A stretch of DNA of 64,000 bases from Limnoperna fortunei (GCA_944474755.1 OX104114.1:49406647-49470646), one strand, 5' to 3'; counted from the stretch's first letter, positions 45,201 to 57,400 are shown. The notes: generated by a model not told the origin, from the letters alone. Numbers and translations are program-made.

Positions 45201-48200
45201 GTGTATCGTCATGTTTGTCGATCCGATATTTAATAAGCTTGCTGGTTGGTAGATCCTTTAGAATTTTTATATAATATTTTGAACTACCTGTATTGTGTAT
45301 TTACACGATCCCAGTGGACTTATATTATTCCATCGCCAAATGAAAAAATACTTTAAGCATTTAGAGTTTAACGCCACTGATGAGTCTTGAGTAGACGAAA
45401 CGCGCGTCTGGCGTAATGAATTTGTCACCTTGGTAATTTTGATTACATCTTGTTGGAATATTTGAGCAAAGCGAAGTAACAGCACGGCACGTCCGCGTGT
45501 GGCGGTATGGGAAGCAACTATTTTGGGTTAAGTTGGATTGAGAAAGTTTAAGATCAATATGTTATGACTTGGTTAAGTTATTTATTTATAGTGACATTCA
45601 ATGACTAAGGAAATTCGTTGGTCAGTCTTTGTCAAAATTTTTGACAAGAAACACCGTCATTTGTATCGTTGCATAATCTTCTAGACTTGTATATTATTTT
45701 TGGTTTATGCCGTATCGTCATGTTTGTCGATCCGATTCTTAATAAGCTTGCTGGTTGGTAGATCCTTTAGAATTTTTATATAATATTTTGAACTACCTGT
45801 ATTGTGTATTTACACGATCCCAGTGGACTTATATTATTCCATCGCCAAATAAAAAAAAATACTTTAAGCATTTAGAGTTTAACGCCACTGATGAGTCTTG
45901 AGTAGACGAAACGCGCGTCTGGCTTAATGAATTTGTCACCTTGGTAATTTTGATTACATCTTTTTGGAATATTTGAGCAAAGCCAAGTAACAGCACGTAC
46001 GTCCGCGGGTGGCGGAATGGGAAGCAACTATTTTGGGTTAAGTTGTATTGAAAAAGTTTAAGATCAATATGTTATGACTTGTTTACGTCATTTATTTATA
46101 TTGACATTCAATGACTAAGGCCATTCGTTGGTCTGTCTTTGTCTAAATTTTTGACAAGAAACACCGTCATTTGTATCGTTGCATAATCTTCTAGACTTGT
46201 GTATTAAATTTTGTTTATGCTGTATCGTCATGTTTGTCGATCCGATACTTGATAAGCTTGCTGGTTGGTAGATCCTTTAGACTTTTTATATAATATTTTG
46301 AACTACCTGTATTGTGTATTTTCCCGATCCCAGTGGACTTATATTATACCATCGCCAAATGAAAAAAAAATTAAGCATTTAGAGTTAAACGCCACTGATG
46401 AGTGTTGAGTAGACGAAACGCGCGTCTGGCGTAATGAATTTGTCACCTTGGTAATTTTGATTACATCTTGTTGGAATATTTGAGCAAAGCCAAGTAACAG
46501 CACGGCACGTCCGCGATTGGCGGATTGGGAAGCAACTATTTTGGGTTAAGTTGGATTGAGAAAGTTTAAGATCAATATGTTATGACTTGTTTACGTCATT
46601 TATTTATATTGACATTCAATGACTAAGACCATTCTTTGGTCAGTCTTTGTCTAAATTTTTGACAAGAAACACCGTCATTTGTATCGTTGAATAATCTTCT
46701 AGAATTGTGTATTATATTTTGTTTATGCTGTATCGTCATGTTTGTCGATCCGATACTTGATAAGCTTGCTGGTTGGTAGATCCTTTAGACTTTTTATATA
46801 ATATTTTGAACTACCTGTATTGTGTATTTATCCGATCCCAGTGGACTTATATTATACCATCGCCAAATGAAAAAAAATAATTTAAGCATTTAGAGTTAAG
46901 CGCCACTGATGAGTCTTGAGTAGACGAAAAGCGCGTCTGGCGTAATGAATTTGTCACCTTGGTAATTTTGATTACATCTTGTTGGAATATTTGAGCAAAG
47001 CCAAGTAACAGCACGGCACGTCCGCGGGTGGCGGCCTGGGAAGCAACTATTTTGGGTTAAGTTGGATTGAGAAAGTTAAAGATCAATATGTTATGACTTG
47101 TTTACGTCATTTATTTATATTGACATTCAATGACTAAAGCCATTCGTTGGTCAGTCTTTGTCTCAATTTTTGACAAGAAACACCGTCATTTGTATCGTTG
47201 CATAATCTTCTAGACTTGTATATTATATTTTGTTTATGCTGTATCGTCATGTTTGTCGATCCGATACTTAATAAGCTTGCTGGTTGGTAGATCCTTTAGA
47301 CTTTTTATATAATATTTTGAACTACCTGTATTGTGTATTTACACGATCCCAGTGGACTTATATTATTCCATCGCCAAATGAAAAAAAATAATTTAAGCAT
47401 TTAGACTTAAACGCCACTGATGAGTCTTGAGTAGACGAAACGCGCGTCTGGCGTAATGAATTTGTCACCTTGGTAATTTTCATTACATCTTGTTGGAATA
47501 TTTGAGCAAAGCCAAGTAACAGCACGGAACGTCCGCGGGTGGTGGACTGGGAAGTAACTATTTTGGGTTCAGTTGGATTGAGAAAGTTTAAGGTCAAATG
47601 ATGTTATGACTTGTTTACGTCATTTATTTATATTGACATTCAATGACTAAGGCCATTCGTTGGTCAGTCTTTGTCTAAATTTTTGACTAGAAACACCGTC
47701 ATTTGTATTGTTGCATAATCTTCTAGACTTGTATATTATTTTTGGTTTATGCTGTATCGTCATGTTTGTCGATCCGATACTTAATAAGCTTGCTGGTTGG
47801 TAGATCCTTTAGACTTTTTATATAATATTTTGAACTACCTGTATTGTGTATTTACACGATCCCAGTGGACTTACATTATTCCATCGCCAAATGAAAAAAT
47901 ACTTTAAGCATTTAGAGTTTAACGCCACTGATGAGTCTTGAGTAGACGAAAAGCGCGTCTGGCGTAATGAATTTGTCACCTTGGTAATTTTGATTACATC
48001 TTGTTGGAATATTTGAGCAAAGCCAAGTAACAGCACGGCACGTCCGCGGGTGGCGGCCTGGGAAGCAACTATTTTGGGTTAAGTTGGATTGAGAAAGTTA
48101 AAGATCAATATGTTATGACTTGTTTACGTCATTTATTTATATTGACATTCAATGACTAAAGCCATTCGTTGGTCAGTCTTTGTCTCAATTTTTGACAAGA

Positions 48201-49454
48201 AACACCGTCATTTGTATCGTTGCATAATCTTCTAGACTTGTATATTATATTTTGTTTATGCTGTATCGTCATGTTTGTCGATCCGATACTTAATAAGCTT
48301 GCTGGTTGGTAGATCCCTTAGACTTTTTATATAATATTTTGAACTACCTGTATTGTGTATTTACACGATCCCAGTGGACTTATATTATTCCATCGCCAAA
48401 TGAAAAAAAAATAATTTAAGCATTTAGAGTTAAACGCCACTGATGAGTCTTGAGTAGACGAAACGCGCGTCTGGCGTAATGAATTTGTCACCTTGGTAAT
48501 TTTCATTACATCTTGTTGGAATATTTGAGCAAAGCCAAGTAACAGCACGGAACGTCCGCGGGTGGTGGACTGGGAAGTAACTATTTTGGGTTAAGTTGGA
48601 TTGAGAAAGTTTAAGGTCAAATGATGTTATGACTTGTTTACGTCATTTATTTATATTGACATTCAATGACTAAGGCCATTCGTTGGTCAGTCTTTGTCTA
48701 CATTTTTGACTAGAAACACCGTCATTTGTATTGTTGCATAATCTTCTAGACTTGTATATTATTTTTGGTTTATGCTGTATCGTCATGTTTGTCGATCCGA
48801 TACTTAATAAGCTTGCTGGTTGGTAGATCCTTTAGACTTTTTATATAATATTTTGAACTACCTGTATTGTGTATTTACACGATCCCAGTGGACTTATATT
48901 ATTCCATCGCCAAATGAAAAAAATACTTTAAGCATTTAGAGTTTAACGCCACTGATGAGTCTTGAGTAGACGAAACGCGCGTCTGGCGTAATGAATTTGT
49001 CACCTTGGTAATTTTGATTACATCTTGTTGGAATATTTGAGCAAAGCAAAGTAACAGCACGGCACGTCCGCGGGTGGCGGACTGGGAAGCAACTATTTTG
49101 GGTTAAGTTGGATTGAACAAGTTTAAGATCAATATGTTATGGCTTGTTTACGTCATTTATTTATATTGACATTCAATGACTAAGGCCATTCGTTGGTCAG
49201 TCTTTGTCTAAATTTTTGACAAGAAACACTGTAATTTGTGTCGTTGCATAATCTTCTAGACTTGTATATTATTTTTGGTTTATGCCGTATCGTCATGTTT
49301 GTCGATCCGATACTTAATAAGCTTGCTGGTTGGTAGATCCTTTAGACTTTTTATATAATATTTTGAACTACCTGTATTGTGTATTTACACGATCCCAGTT
49401 GACTTATATTATTCCATCGCCAAATGAAAAAATACTTTAAGCATTTAGAGTTAA

Positions 49455-49498
49455 ACGCCACTGATTAGTCTTGTGTAGACGAAACGCGCGTCTGGCGT
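49455..49498 (+). ncRNA. Last hammerhead motif, G8 changed to T
   Basis: Core reads CTGATTA and the stem II loop is TGTGT. This terminal monomer is the most diverged, which is common at satellite edges where homogenisation is weak. It is predicted inactive. Confidence 0.75.
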
Positions 49499-49774
49499 AA
49501 TGAATTTGTCACCTTGGTAATTTTGATTACATCTTGTTGGAATATTTGAGCAAAGCCAAGTAACAGCACAGCACATCCGAGGGTGACGGACTGGGAAGCA
49601 ACTATTTTGGGTTAAATTGGATTGAGAAAGTTTAAGATCAATATGTTATGACTTGTTTACGTCATTTATTTATATTGACATTCAATGACTAGGCCATTCG
49701 TTGGTCAGTCTTTGTCTAAATTTTTGACAAGAAACACTGTCATTTGTATCCTTGCATAATTTTCTAGACTTGTG

Positions 49775-49792
49775 TATATATATATATATATA
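49775..49792. repeat. (TA)n tract at satellite / tRNA-like junction
   Basis: A short TA run joins the last, truncated satellite monomer ('ctagacttgtgtatata') to the inverted tRNA-like units. Similar tracts border the block at 29890-29927 and 51641-51664. Confidence 0.85.
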
Positions 49793-50604
49793 CAAACGTC
49801 TAAGTATTGTGACAACCATATAATATATCTATCCAGCGGATTTCTGAAACATCAGAAATACAGGGTTAATATCAAATATTTATATATACGTCTACAAATT
49901 AAGCCCAACACTGTTTGAATTAGATTTTAACACTGTCAAATTTTTGCTTTCCTTCAGCGAGATTCGAACTCACACCGTTGAGACACTGTGGCACCAATTC
50001 GCCTGCACTATGTCCAGCGGTCTAGACCCCTCGGCCAAATCCGCTATATTAAAATATAGCTTCATTAACCGGGGTGAATCTTAGACATAGACATAGTACA
50101 TGTGTACTAGCGTGTGACGATGGAATTTTCGTAACCAATACGTATTAATCTGACAGTAATCTAATTCAGCATTTTTGTATATGTTATATAGGATGACAAA
50201 GTTACTTGTCATGCAGTCACAGTAAGTAAATTATATACAAACGTCTAAGTATTGTGACAACCATATAATATATCTATCCAGCGGATTTCGGAAACATCAG
50301 AAATACAGGGTTAATATCAAATATTTATATATACGTCTACAAATTAAGCCCAACACTGTTTGAATAAGATTTTTAACACTGTCAAATTTTTGCTTTCCCT
50401 CAGCGGGATTCGAACTCACACCGTTGAGACATTGTGGCACTAATTCGCCTGTCTAGACCCCTCGGCCAAATCCGCTATATTAAAATATAGCTTCATTAAC
50501 CGGGGTGAATCTTAGACATAGACATAGTACATGTGTACTAGCGTGTGACGATGGAATTTTCGTAACCAATACGTATTAATCTGACAGTAATCTAATTCAG
50601 CATT
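49793..50604 (-). repeat. Inverted ~446-bp tRNA-like units (right flank)
   Basis: Two units in the opposite orientation to those at 29961-31601. Their GCGGATTT module starts are near 50044 and 50475 on the minus strand. The second has a short deletion inside the tRNA-like module, losing 'gctggacatagtgca'. B-box-like segments read GAGTTCGAATC on the minus strand. Confidence 0.85.
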
Positions 50605-51640
50605 TTTTGTCTAGTCCGCTGGACATAAAGCAGGCGAATTGGTGCCACAGTGTCTCAACGGTGTGAGTTCGAATCCCGCTGAGGGAAAGCAAAAATTTGA
50701 CAGTGTTAAAAATCTTATTCAAACAGTGTTGGGCTTAATTTGTAGACGTATATATAAATATTTGATATTAACCCTGTATTTCTGATGTTTCGGAAATCCG
50801 CTGGATAGATATATTATATGGTTGTCACAATACTTGACGTTTGTATATAATTTACTTACTGTGACTGCATGACAAGTAACTTTGTCATCCTATATAATAT
50901 ATACAAAAATGCTGAATTAGATTACTGTCAGATTAATACGTATTGGTTACGAAAATTCCATCGTCACACGCTAGTACACATGTACAATGTCTATGTCTAA
51001 GATTCACCCCTGTTAATGAAGCTATATTTTAATATAGCGGATTTGGCCGAGGGGTCTAGACCGCTGGACATAGTGCAGGCGAATTGGTGCCACAGTGTCT
51101 CAACGGTGTGAGTTCGAATCCCGCTGAGGGAAAGCAAAAATTTTACAGTGTTAAAAATCTAATTCAAACAGTGTTGGGCTTAATTTGTAGACGTATATAT
51201 AAATATTTGATATTAACCCTGTATTTCTGATGTTTCGGAAATCCACTGGATAGATATATTATATGATTGTCACAATACTTAGACGTTTGTATATAATTTA
51301 CTTACTGTGACTGCATGACAAGTAACTTTGTCATCCTATATAATATATACAAAAATACTGAATTAGATTACTGTCAGATTAATACGTATTGGTTACGAAA
51401 ATTCCATCGTCACACGCTAGTACACATGTACTATGTCTATGTCTAAGATTCACCCCGGTTAATGAAGCTATATTTTAATATAGCGGATTTGGCCGAGGGG
51501 TCTAGACCGCTGGACATAGTGCAGGCGAATTGGTGCCACAGTGTCTCAACGGTGTGAGTTCGAATCCCGCTGAGGGAAAGCAAAAATTTGACAGTGTTAA
51601 AAATCTAATTCAAACAGTGTTGGGCTTAATTTGTAGACGT
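50605..51640 (+). repeat. Direct ~446-bp tRNA-like units after an inversion point
   Basis: At about 50604 the orientation flips to plus within the unit ('cagcattttttgtctagtcc'). Complete modules start at 51037 and 51483, again 446 bp apart, preceded by a partial one from about 50610. They carry small changes shared with the inverted copies ('gtgtctcaacggtgtgag', 'ttttaatatagcgg') that distinguish the right-flank subfamily from the left. Confidence 0.85.
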
Positions 51641-51664
51641 ATATATATATATATATATATATAT
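51641..51664. repeat. (TA)n tract closing the composite block
   Basis: The last tRNA-like unit breaks off in a TA run, followed by unrelated sequence. The left edge of the composite block is also a TA run. Confidence 0.85.
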
Positions 51665-51719
51665 GAGTTATTTTACACATATCTTATTTTAACTTTGTAT
51701 ACAATCTTTTACTCTGACT

Positions 51720-52680
51720 CATCGTTTCTTGAAAACAACAACATCTATCCTCAAAGACTGTACGAGTGCTGATTACTATTGCAAGCAATCCACACATAAA
51801 TTCTCTCCAGTCTACAAAAATAATCGCTTTTGGCAGCCAATCGCAAAAAAATTGCAATACGTAGACAATTTTACTTTCGCCGTCATGTTCAGGATACCCA
51901 TGTCACCAAGAAATTCTATTTGTAAAGCAATCCAACAATGTTGAATTTTTGGTGAACTCTGTATACTTACCAAAAAATACCAAGAAAAGATTCGTTTTTG
52001 CCATCAGGTGCAGTAAATCCATTTTATCCAGACCACCCGTTATCATGACGATCAGACGAAAAACAAATATTTTACAATTTTCCCAAAGGCTACAATTTTT
52101 TAAATAGCGGTCTTCTTGAAAAATCTATAACAGACGTGCACAACTTAATATTCTAGGTCTGTGTAAAGTAATATGGGGATTCCTCTATCTACACAAAAAT
52201 TCCGACCAAACTCTGTGGTTAAAAAAAATTACTGGCTCTGATTGTTACTGCAATCAAGTCACAAAAGTCCCCTCCAGTCTACAACAATAGTCAAACTAGA
52301 TATGGTATTCTGTATTTGTGCATTAAAATCTACCTACATATCAAATTTCGGACAAAGTTTACAATTTTAAGGGACTGTGGTAAAATGGATGATTTTACAA
52401 AACAGTGGCTTTTGCCTCAAACTTTTTCTGGAAAAATGATCAGAAAAGTCAACTGTATCATAGTACTAATTTCCACAGAAAACGCTGTAGCTATGATTGA
52501 GATCTGAACAAAAATTATTTTTTATTTTCAACGGCGGCCATCTTGAAAAATCTAAAACAGGTGTAAACAACTAGACTTGAAATTATAGGTTTGTAAAAAG
52601 TTTCAAAAGGATTCTCCGACTAGCTCTACAAAATAATTCCGGACACAGTCTGTACTAAGACAGAAGAAAACAATCATAGT
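51720..52680. repeat. Two diverged tandem copies of a ~460-bp repeat
   Basis: Segments recur at about 430-470 bp spacing: 'ctccagtctacaa' (51807 and 52271), 'cttcttgaaaaatctataac' (52111) versus 'catcttgaaaaatctaaaac' (52539), and 'attcctctatctacac' (52178) versus 'attctccgactagctctac' (52611). The copies are old and non-coding, and lie within the NCS-1 intron. Confidence 0.6.
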
Positions 52681-53930
52681 AAGAAGAAGAAACGGGGAAA
52701 ATACAATAAGCTCTGCGACACTTCGTGGTAAGAGGCTTTATTATACTTAAACTGGATAAAAACAAACAGTCCTCTGGCATTTCATGATTTTGCAACTTAA
52801 CAAGTAGAATATGTCAATTCTATGTAAGCAATTATAGGCTCCATGTAAGTATCTAGTTCTTTTTTAATTTAAAAATTCAATTCACTCGGAATCCAGAAAC
52901 ATGTAATTGCCTGTTGACTTTCGGCTCTTGTGGGACGTCGGTTTACTTGATATTTTTCTGCCGATGTTTTTCTGGTTGACTCTTGGTCCAGAAGAACATC
53001 ATCTGCACAGTAGCATTTTAGTCTGGATGTCTTTTAGTATAAAAAATCTGACCCAATGGTACCACGGAAATGATACCATCTTATAGTACACGACTTTAAC
53101 AATTCCTTTTTACGGATTTGACTTACATGTATCTGTACAAAACAATTAGTCTACTAAGAGGCAAGCGCTGCTCGGAAGAAATTGATTGCTTTCTTTGTTT
53201 TGAGTGGTCTCTGTTTTTCTCAGTTGTTTCCAGTTTTGTGTCTTGGGTATTCGTCTGTTTCACTTGCTGCTCTTGTTAGTCGGTCGCTTTTTTCTTTGTT
53301 GTTTTTGTTTTGTTTTGGTAAGCATATTTTGTGTCGTATTGATTAAAACAACCAAATACCCACATATCAAATTTTTCAGTGCTATACACTGTTTTGTTAA
53401 CTTGCCGAGGTATAATATGATGCTCCGTAAACGAGCCCCCAAGTTTTCGTAAGATTTAACTGGTACTTTGTATACTGTCTTTGGTATTACGTTTCAAAAC
53501 TTCTAAATATAAAGAAGATGGATCAATAACTGCTTGTCGTCAACACTGTAGCGGCTTGCTTCAACTTTCATTAAATAGAAGATCGGGCTCTTTCCTGTTA
53601 CTACTATTTCCTAGCAATTACAATGATTGACACTTTGATTAATACAAGTACAATTTATCACATCTCTGTTTCGCAATATCACTTAAGACCTTCTTGTAAT
53701 AATTTCATCTTCCGAAATGTTTTCAGTGATCAAACATTTGTTGATCAATGTAGTGTGTATATATGTTTCATTTAGGCACAAATACTGATATTACAACGTA
53801 CGTGGCCTTCTGCTATTATTGTATCTTAACATGTTCCGATTAATTATAATATTGTTGTTTTTTGTCTGATTACATATACATGTTTTTTCCATTTCATGTT
53901 TTTGATTAATGTTAACAAAACTTTTGATAG
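52681..53930. other. Intron sequence, nothing recognised
   Basis: Remaining part of the NCS-1 intron up to the acceptor at 53930. No repeats or exons were identified. Short hydrophobic frames near 53204-53452 are low-complexity. Confidence 0.4.
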
Positions 53931-53979
53931 GTTCAAAGGTTTCATGAAAGATTGTCCCGATGGCAAGCTAACTTTAGAT
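53931..53979 (+). CDS. NCS-1/frequenin-like exon with degenerate EF-hand 1 start
   Basis: Preceded by 'tttgatag' and followed by donor GTAAGT at 53980. The opening G completes Trp from the exon at 29846; the rest reads FKGFMKDCPDGKLTLD and ends in phase 0. The Cys-Pro in KDCPDG is the hallmark of the first, non-calcium-binding EF-hand of the neuronal calcium sensor family. The spacing to the next exon's GF-x-KIYKQ agrees residue for residue with NCS-1. The exon is only 49 nt, but both splice sites and the phase fit. Confidence 0.88.
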
Positions 53980-54215
53980 GTAAGTATACAAATACATGTA
54001 TTGACATTTCGTGAGTCGTCCATCAATGACACTTGGCATATATATTTTCTCAAAAACATCAAAGAAAGACGAATCCAGCTAAGGACAGCTTCCATATGCC
54101 AACCTTTGGAGTTTTTTTGCGTAATCCAATAATATTTTTATAAATAATTGCAATACTACTGTTCAGTACGCACAACCTGTAACTTTATTATATATGTATA
54201 TAGTGTTCATGGTGT
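53980..54215. other. Start of second visible NCS-1 intron
   Basis: About 240 bases with no recognised feature, leading into a repeat element. Confidence 0.4.
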
Positions 54216-55620
54216 CCGTCCGTCCTTCCGTCCGTCTGTCCGTCCGTTACACTTTCTATTATTTGCAACTCCTCCTAAACCACTGAAAGGAATTTGATGA
54301 AACTTACACAGAATCTTTGTCTCATAGTGCCATTGTGCAGGAGATATTTAACATTTTGATCGGAATGATATTTGGGGTTTCCCATAGAAAAACATGGACT
54401 TACATTGTAGTCATTGACCTAAGGGGGTCCCTATCTCTTATGTGCAACTGCTCCTACACCACTGAAAGGAATTTAATGAAACTTATACAGAATCCTTGTC
54501 ACATAGTTCCATTGTGCAGGAGATATTAAACATTTTGATTGGATCGATTTTTGGGGTTTCCCATAGAAAAACATGGACTGTCATTGACATAAGGGGATAC
54601 CCATTTCTTATGTGCGACTCCTCCTACACCACTAAATGGAATTTGTTTAAACTTACACAGAATCCTTGTCACATAGTGTCATTGTGCAGGAGATATTTAT
54701 TATTTTGATCGGAATGATATTTGGGGTTTCCCATAGAAAAACACGGACTGTCATTGACATAAGGGGATACCATTTCTTATGTGCGACTCCTCCTACACCA
54801 CTAAATGGTATTTGATGAAACTTACACAGAATGTTGTCACATATTACCATTATGCACTAGATATATAGCATTTCTATTGGAATGATATTTGGGGTTTCCC
54901 ATAGAAAAACATGGACTTTGTCATTGACATAAGGGATACCCATCCCTTATGTGCAACTCATGCCTACACCACTGAATGGAATTTGTCGAAACTTACACAG
55001 AATCCATGTCACATAGTGCCATTGTGCAGGAGATATTTAACATTTTGATCGGAATGATATTTGGGGTTTCCCATAGAAAAACATGGACTGTCATTGACAT
55101 AAGGGGATACCCATCTCTTATGTGCAACTCCTCTTACACCACTGAATGGAATTTGATGAAACTTACACAGAATCCATGTCACATAGTGCCATTGTGCAGG
55201 AGATATTTAACATTTTGATCGGAATGATATTTGGGGTTTCCTATAGAAAAACATGGAGTTTGTAATGGACATAATGGGATACCCATCTTTAATTGGCAAC
55301 TCCTCCTACACCACTGAATGGAATTTGTTGAAGCTTACACAGAATCTTGGTCACATATTGCCATTGTGCATTGGATATTAACGATTTTGATCAGAATATT
55401 ATTGGAGGTTTCCCATAGAAAAACATGGACTTTGTCATTGACATAAGGGATGCCATTCTTTGGGGGATTGGGGAGGGTTACATGTATTATCTGCAATTTC
55501 GCCTTCACGTTTAACTAGATAAAGTTTCAATTTCATAATTAAGAACACCTGAATTTTCAAAGTAATTGTGAAGCGGGGAATATCAATGGTGAGCATTGCT
55601 CACAGGTTTTTTTACTCTAG
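54216..55620. repeat. Interspersed element with ~170-bp tandem units
   Basis: Starts with (GTCC)n-like iterations (about 54216-54249). It continues as about seven units of 168-179 bp, each with 'accactgaatggaatttgat', 'gaaacttacacagaatc', 'cattgtgcaggagatattt' and 'gggtttcccatagaaaaaca'. Positions of the 'gatcgg' landmark are 54358, 54537, 54707, 54875, 55047, 55217 and 55389. It ends near 'gagcattgctcacagg'. It has the same overall design as the element at 440-1790 but a different unit. Plus-strand frames in it are repeat by-products. It lies in the NCS-1 intron. Confidence 0.85.
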
Positions 55621-57305
55621 TTTATAATAACTTTTCCACTTTAATACGAAATTTTTAGAATTTTTTAAACAGTTGGTACTCTTACGATTCATTTTCACAC
55701 GCCGCCTGGTAATTACCTAGATACTGCCGATTAAACGTGTGACAATTTATAGACCATGCAATACCGGTGATCCAGCAATGAACTATATATCAGGCCTAGT
55801 TTTTACCAAATGTTTTACGTACAATACTTCTCACAAATAAAACATCTATACATATTTAAATAAGAGAAACACCTGTACTCGCGGTTCACCACTAACATTT
55901 TAATCTCGACCACTACTCTCGGGTTTCCACACCACAAAGAAGACGATCACTACTCTCGGGTTTCCACACCACGAAGAAAAAAGTCTTGAATTATTTGAGT
56001 TTGCAACCCTTCGGACCAATGCCTCTTTTAAATTTTGCCCCATCGGATTATAAACCAATGAGTTGACACTCATTAATATCGCAACGGAGGGCGGCGAAAT
56101 ATTTGTAGTAACTTTTCTTGCTGAGGTTAGGAAAAAAGGAAAGAATTTCCAAATTTACTTAGTAACTATGAATGAGCAGAACTTGAGAAAAGTATGTCGA
56201 TCATTAAAGTTCTCAGCAAAACACTAAAAATTATCAGCTTTTGGTCATTTGTCATGCGCGAATGCATTGCTGAAGAATCTGCCTAACTTTTTGACCAATC
56301 GCGCATTACTGTCCAGAACTCATGAATATTAAGGAAAACAAACATCACGATAAAAAACAATACATCCATGTTGCAATTGATCAGACCTTGTCCAGACACT
56401 AAGGAAGAAGTGTTACAGAATATAAAACGCAACACACAATCAGTATCCAGAGAGTGAATTATTAAGTCTCCTGAAACAAGAATGACGAACAATGTACATA
56501 CAATACCTACCCCCCCCCCCACCCCACCCCACAACCTTGATTATGTCGTTGATATGCCCTCCTTTTATCACTCAGTATGAATTTATTTATCAATATCGGT
56601 AGTTATATACTAAATAACTGACATGCACACAAAGTCCGTTAGTGGAAAAAAATCAGATTCAGAATATTTTTTTTTCATTGAAAAATTAAGAAAATTTAAG
56701 AAACGTCGGAACGATAACGCAAAAAGAGATATATAAAATCTGACAAAATATCACTATTGCTTTTAAAAGTGGTTACAACGTGAAATTAATACCATTAAAT
56801 CAAATGATTTGGTACCCTATTTGAAATACCACAATTATTTGAAATTGCAGTATATTTCTTTTTCCCTTTGCATTGATAGTGAAATATTTTACTTGGATTA
56901 CAATTAAACATGAGGTAGCTAAAGGTTTTTTCCTTGATACAATATAACTTTAAATCAGATTTGCTAAGTATATGCTTCATTACTTTATTTATATTTGCAT
57001 TAAGCATTTATTATTTACATTTTATGTGATTTTTTATTTTTGTCTATGTTTATACATGTATAATAGACAAATTTGACATAATTACTAATTAGAAAATTGT
57101 CAAATCCTGATAAGTTTCTGTTCCAATTAATAGCAGCAGCCACGTAATCTTTGATTGGAAGTGAAACAAATTTTTATTTAATTTGCCGAAATTAAATAAA
57201 TATATAAATCATCTAATTACACTGCTTCAAACTAACAGCATATTTTAAAACAGCTTATTATTATTGTAATCAATATTGATAATTGTTTATTATTGGATTG
57301 TTTTG
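55621..57305. other. Intron sequence, nothing recognised
   Basis: AT-rich sequence with a C tract at 56510-56520 and a local direct duplication, 'cactactctcgggtttccac' at 55911 and again about 37 bp further. No exon was seen. Confidence 0.4.
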
Positions 57306-57400
57306 TCTATGTCAATGGTGTTTAACGCAACTGTTTCGCAATTTTTCAGCTATATCATGTTGTTCAGTTTTTTATTGGGAGCTGAAGGCGGAGTAGTATT
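57306..57400 (-). repeat. SINE fragment (tail half)
   Basis: 'aatggtgtttaacgcaactg', 'gcaatttttcagctatatca' and 'ttttttattgggagctgaag' match the tail-side half of the SINE family at 10620. The head is absent. Confidence 0.7.

Larger units (their letters stand above)
31651..49780 (+). repeat. ~510-bp hammerhead-ribozyme satellite, 35 motif-bearing monomers
   Basis: Tandem, head-to-tail array with a monomer of 507-513 bp. The motif CTGATG(A) starts at 32124, 32632, 33141, 33652, 34161, 34671, 35179, 35687, 36198, 36706, 37216, 37727, 38235, 38745, 39256, 39768, 40277, 40788, 41296, 41806, 42317, 42826, 43339, 43846, 44358, 44868, 45377, 45888, 46395, 46906, 47417, 47928, 48440, 48952 and 49461. 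Length differences come mainly from an A-run just upstream of the motif. Higher-order structure is clear: the block of monomers 1-5 recurs almost unchanged as 6-10, and a monomer subtype with GGCTTAATG recurs at positions 4, 9, 12, 18, 23 and 28. The array lies in the intron between NCS-1 exons at 29846 and 53931, motif strand equal to gene strand. Small satellites with hammerheads are known from schistosomes, newts and metazoan retrozymes. Confidence 0.95.

Noticed and set aside
32522..48548. Recurrent 72-79-codon minus-strand frames, one in many satellite monomers
   Set aside because: They are antisense to the hammerhead and recur only because the monomers are alike. Changes among copies follow the DNA repeat, including indels in the A-run, and the fixed ends are set by the repeat. 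No domain is recognisable.
31651..49780. CRISPR-like array
   Set aside because: The repeats are ~510 bp with no short constant repeat and unique spacer pattern, and the genome is eukaryotic.
54317..55218. Similar 70-80-codon frames repeated at 54.3-55.2 kb
   Set aside because: These are translations of the ~170-bp tandem unit; similarity comes from the DNA repeat, not protein conservation.
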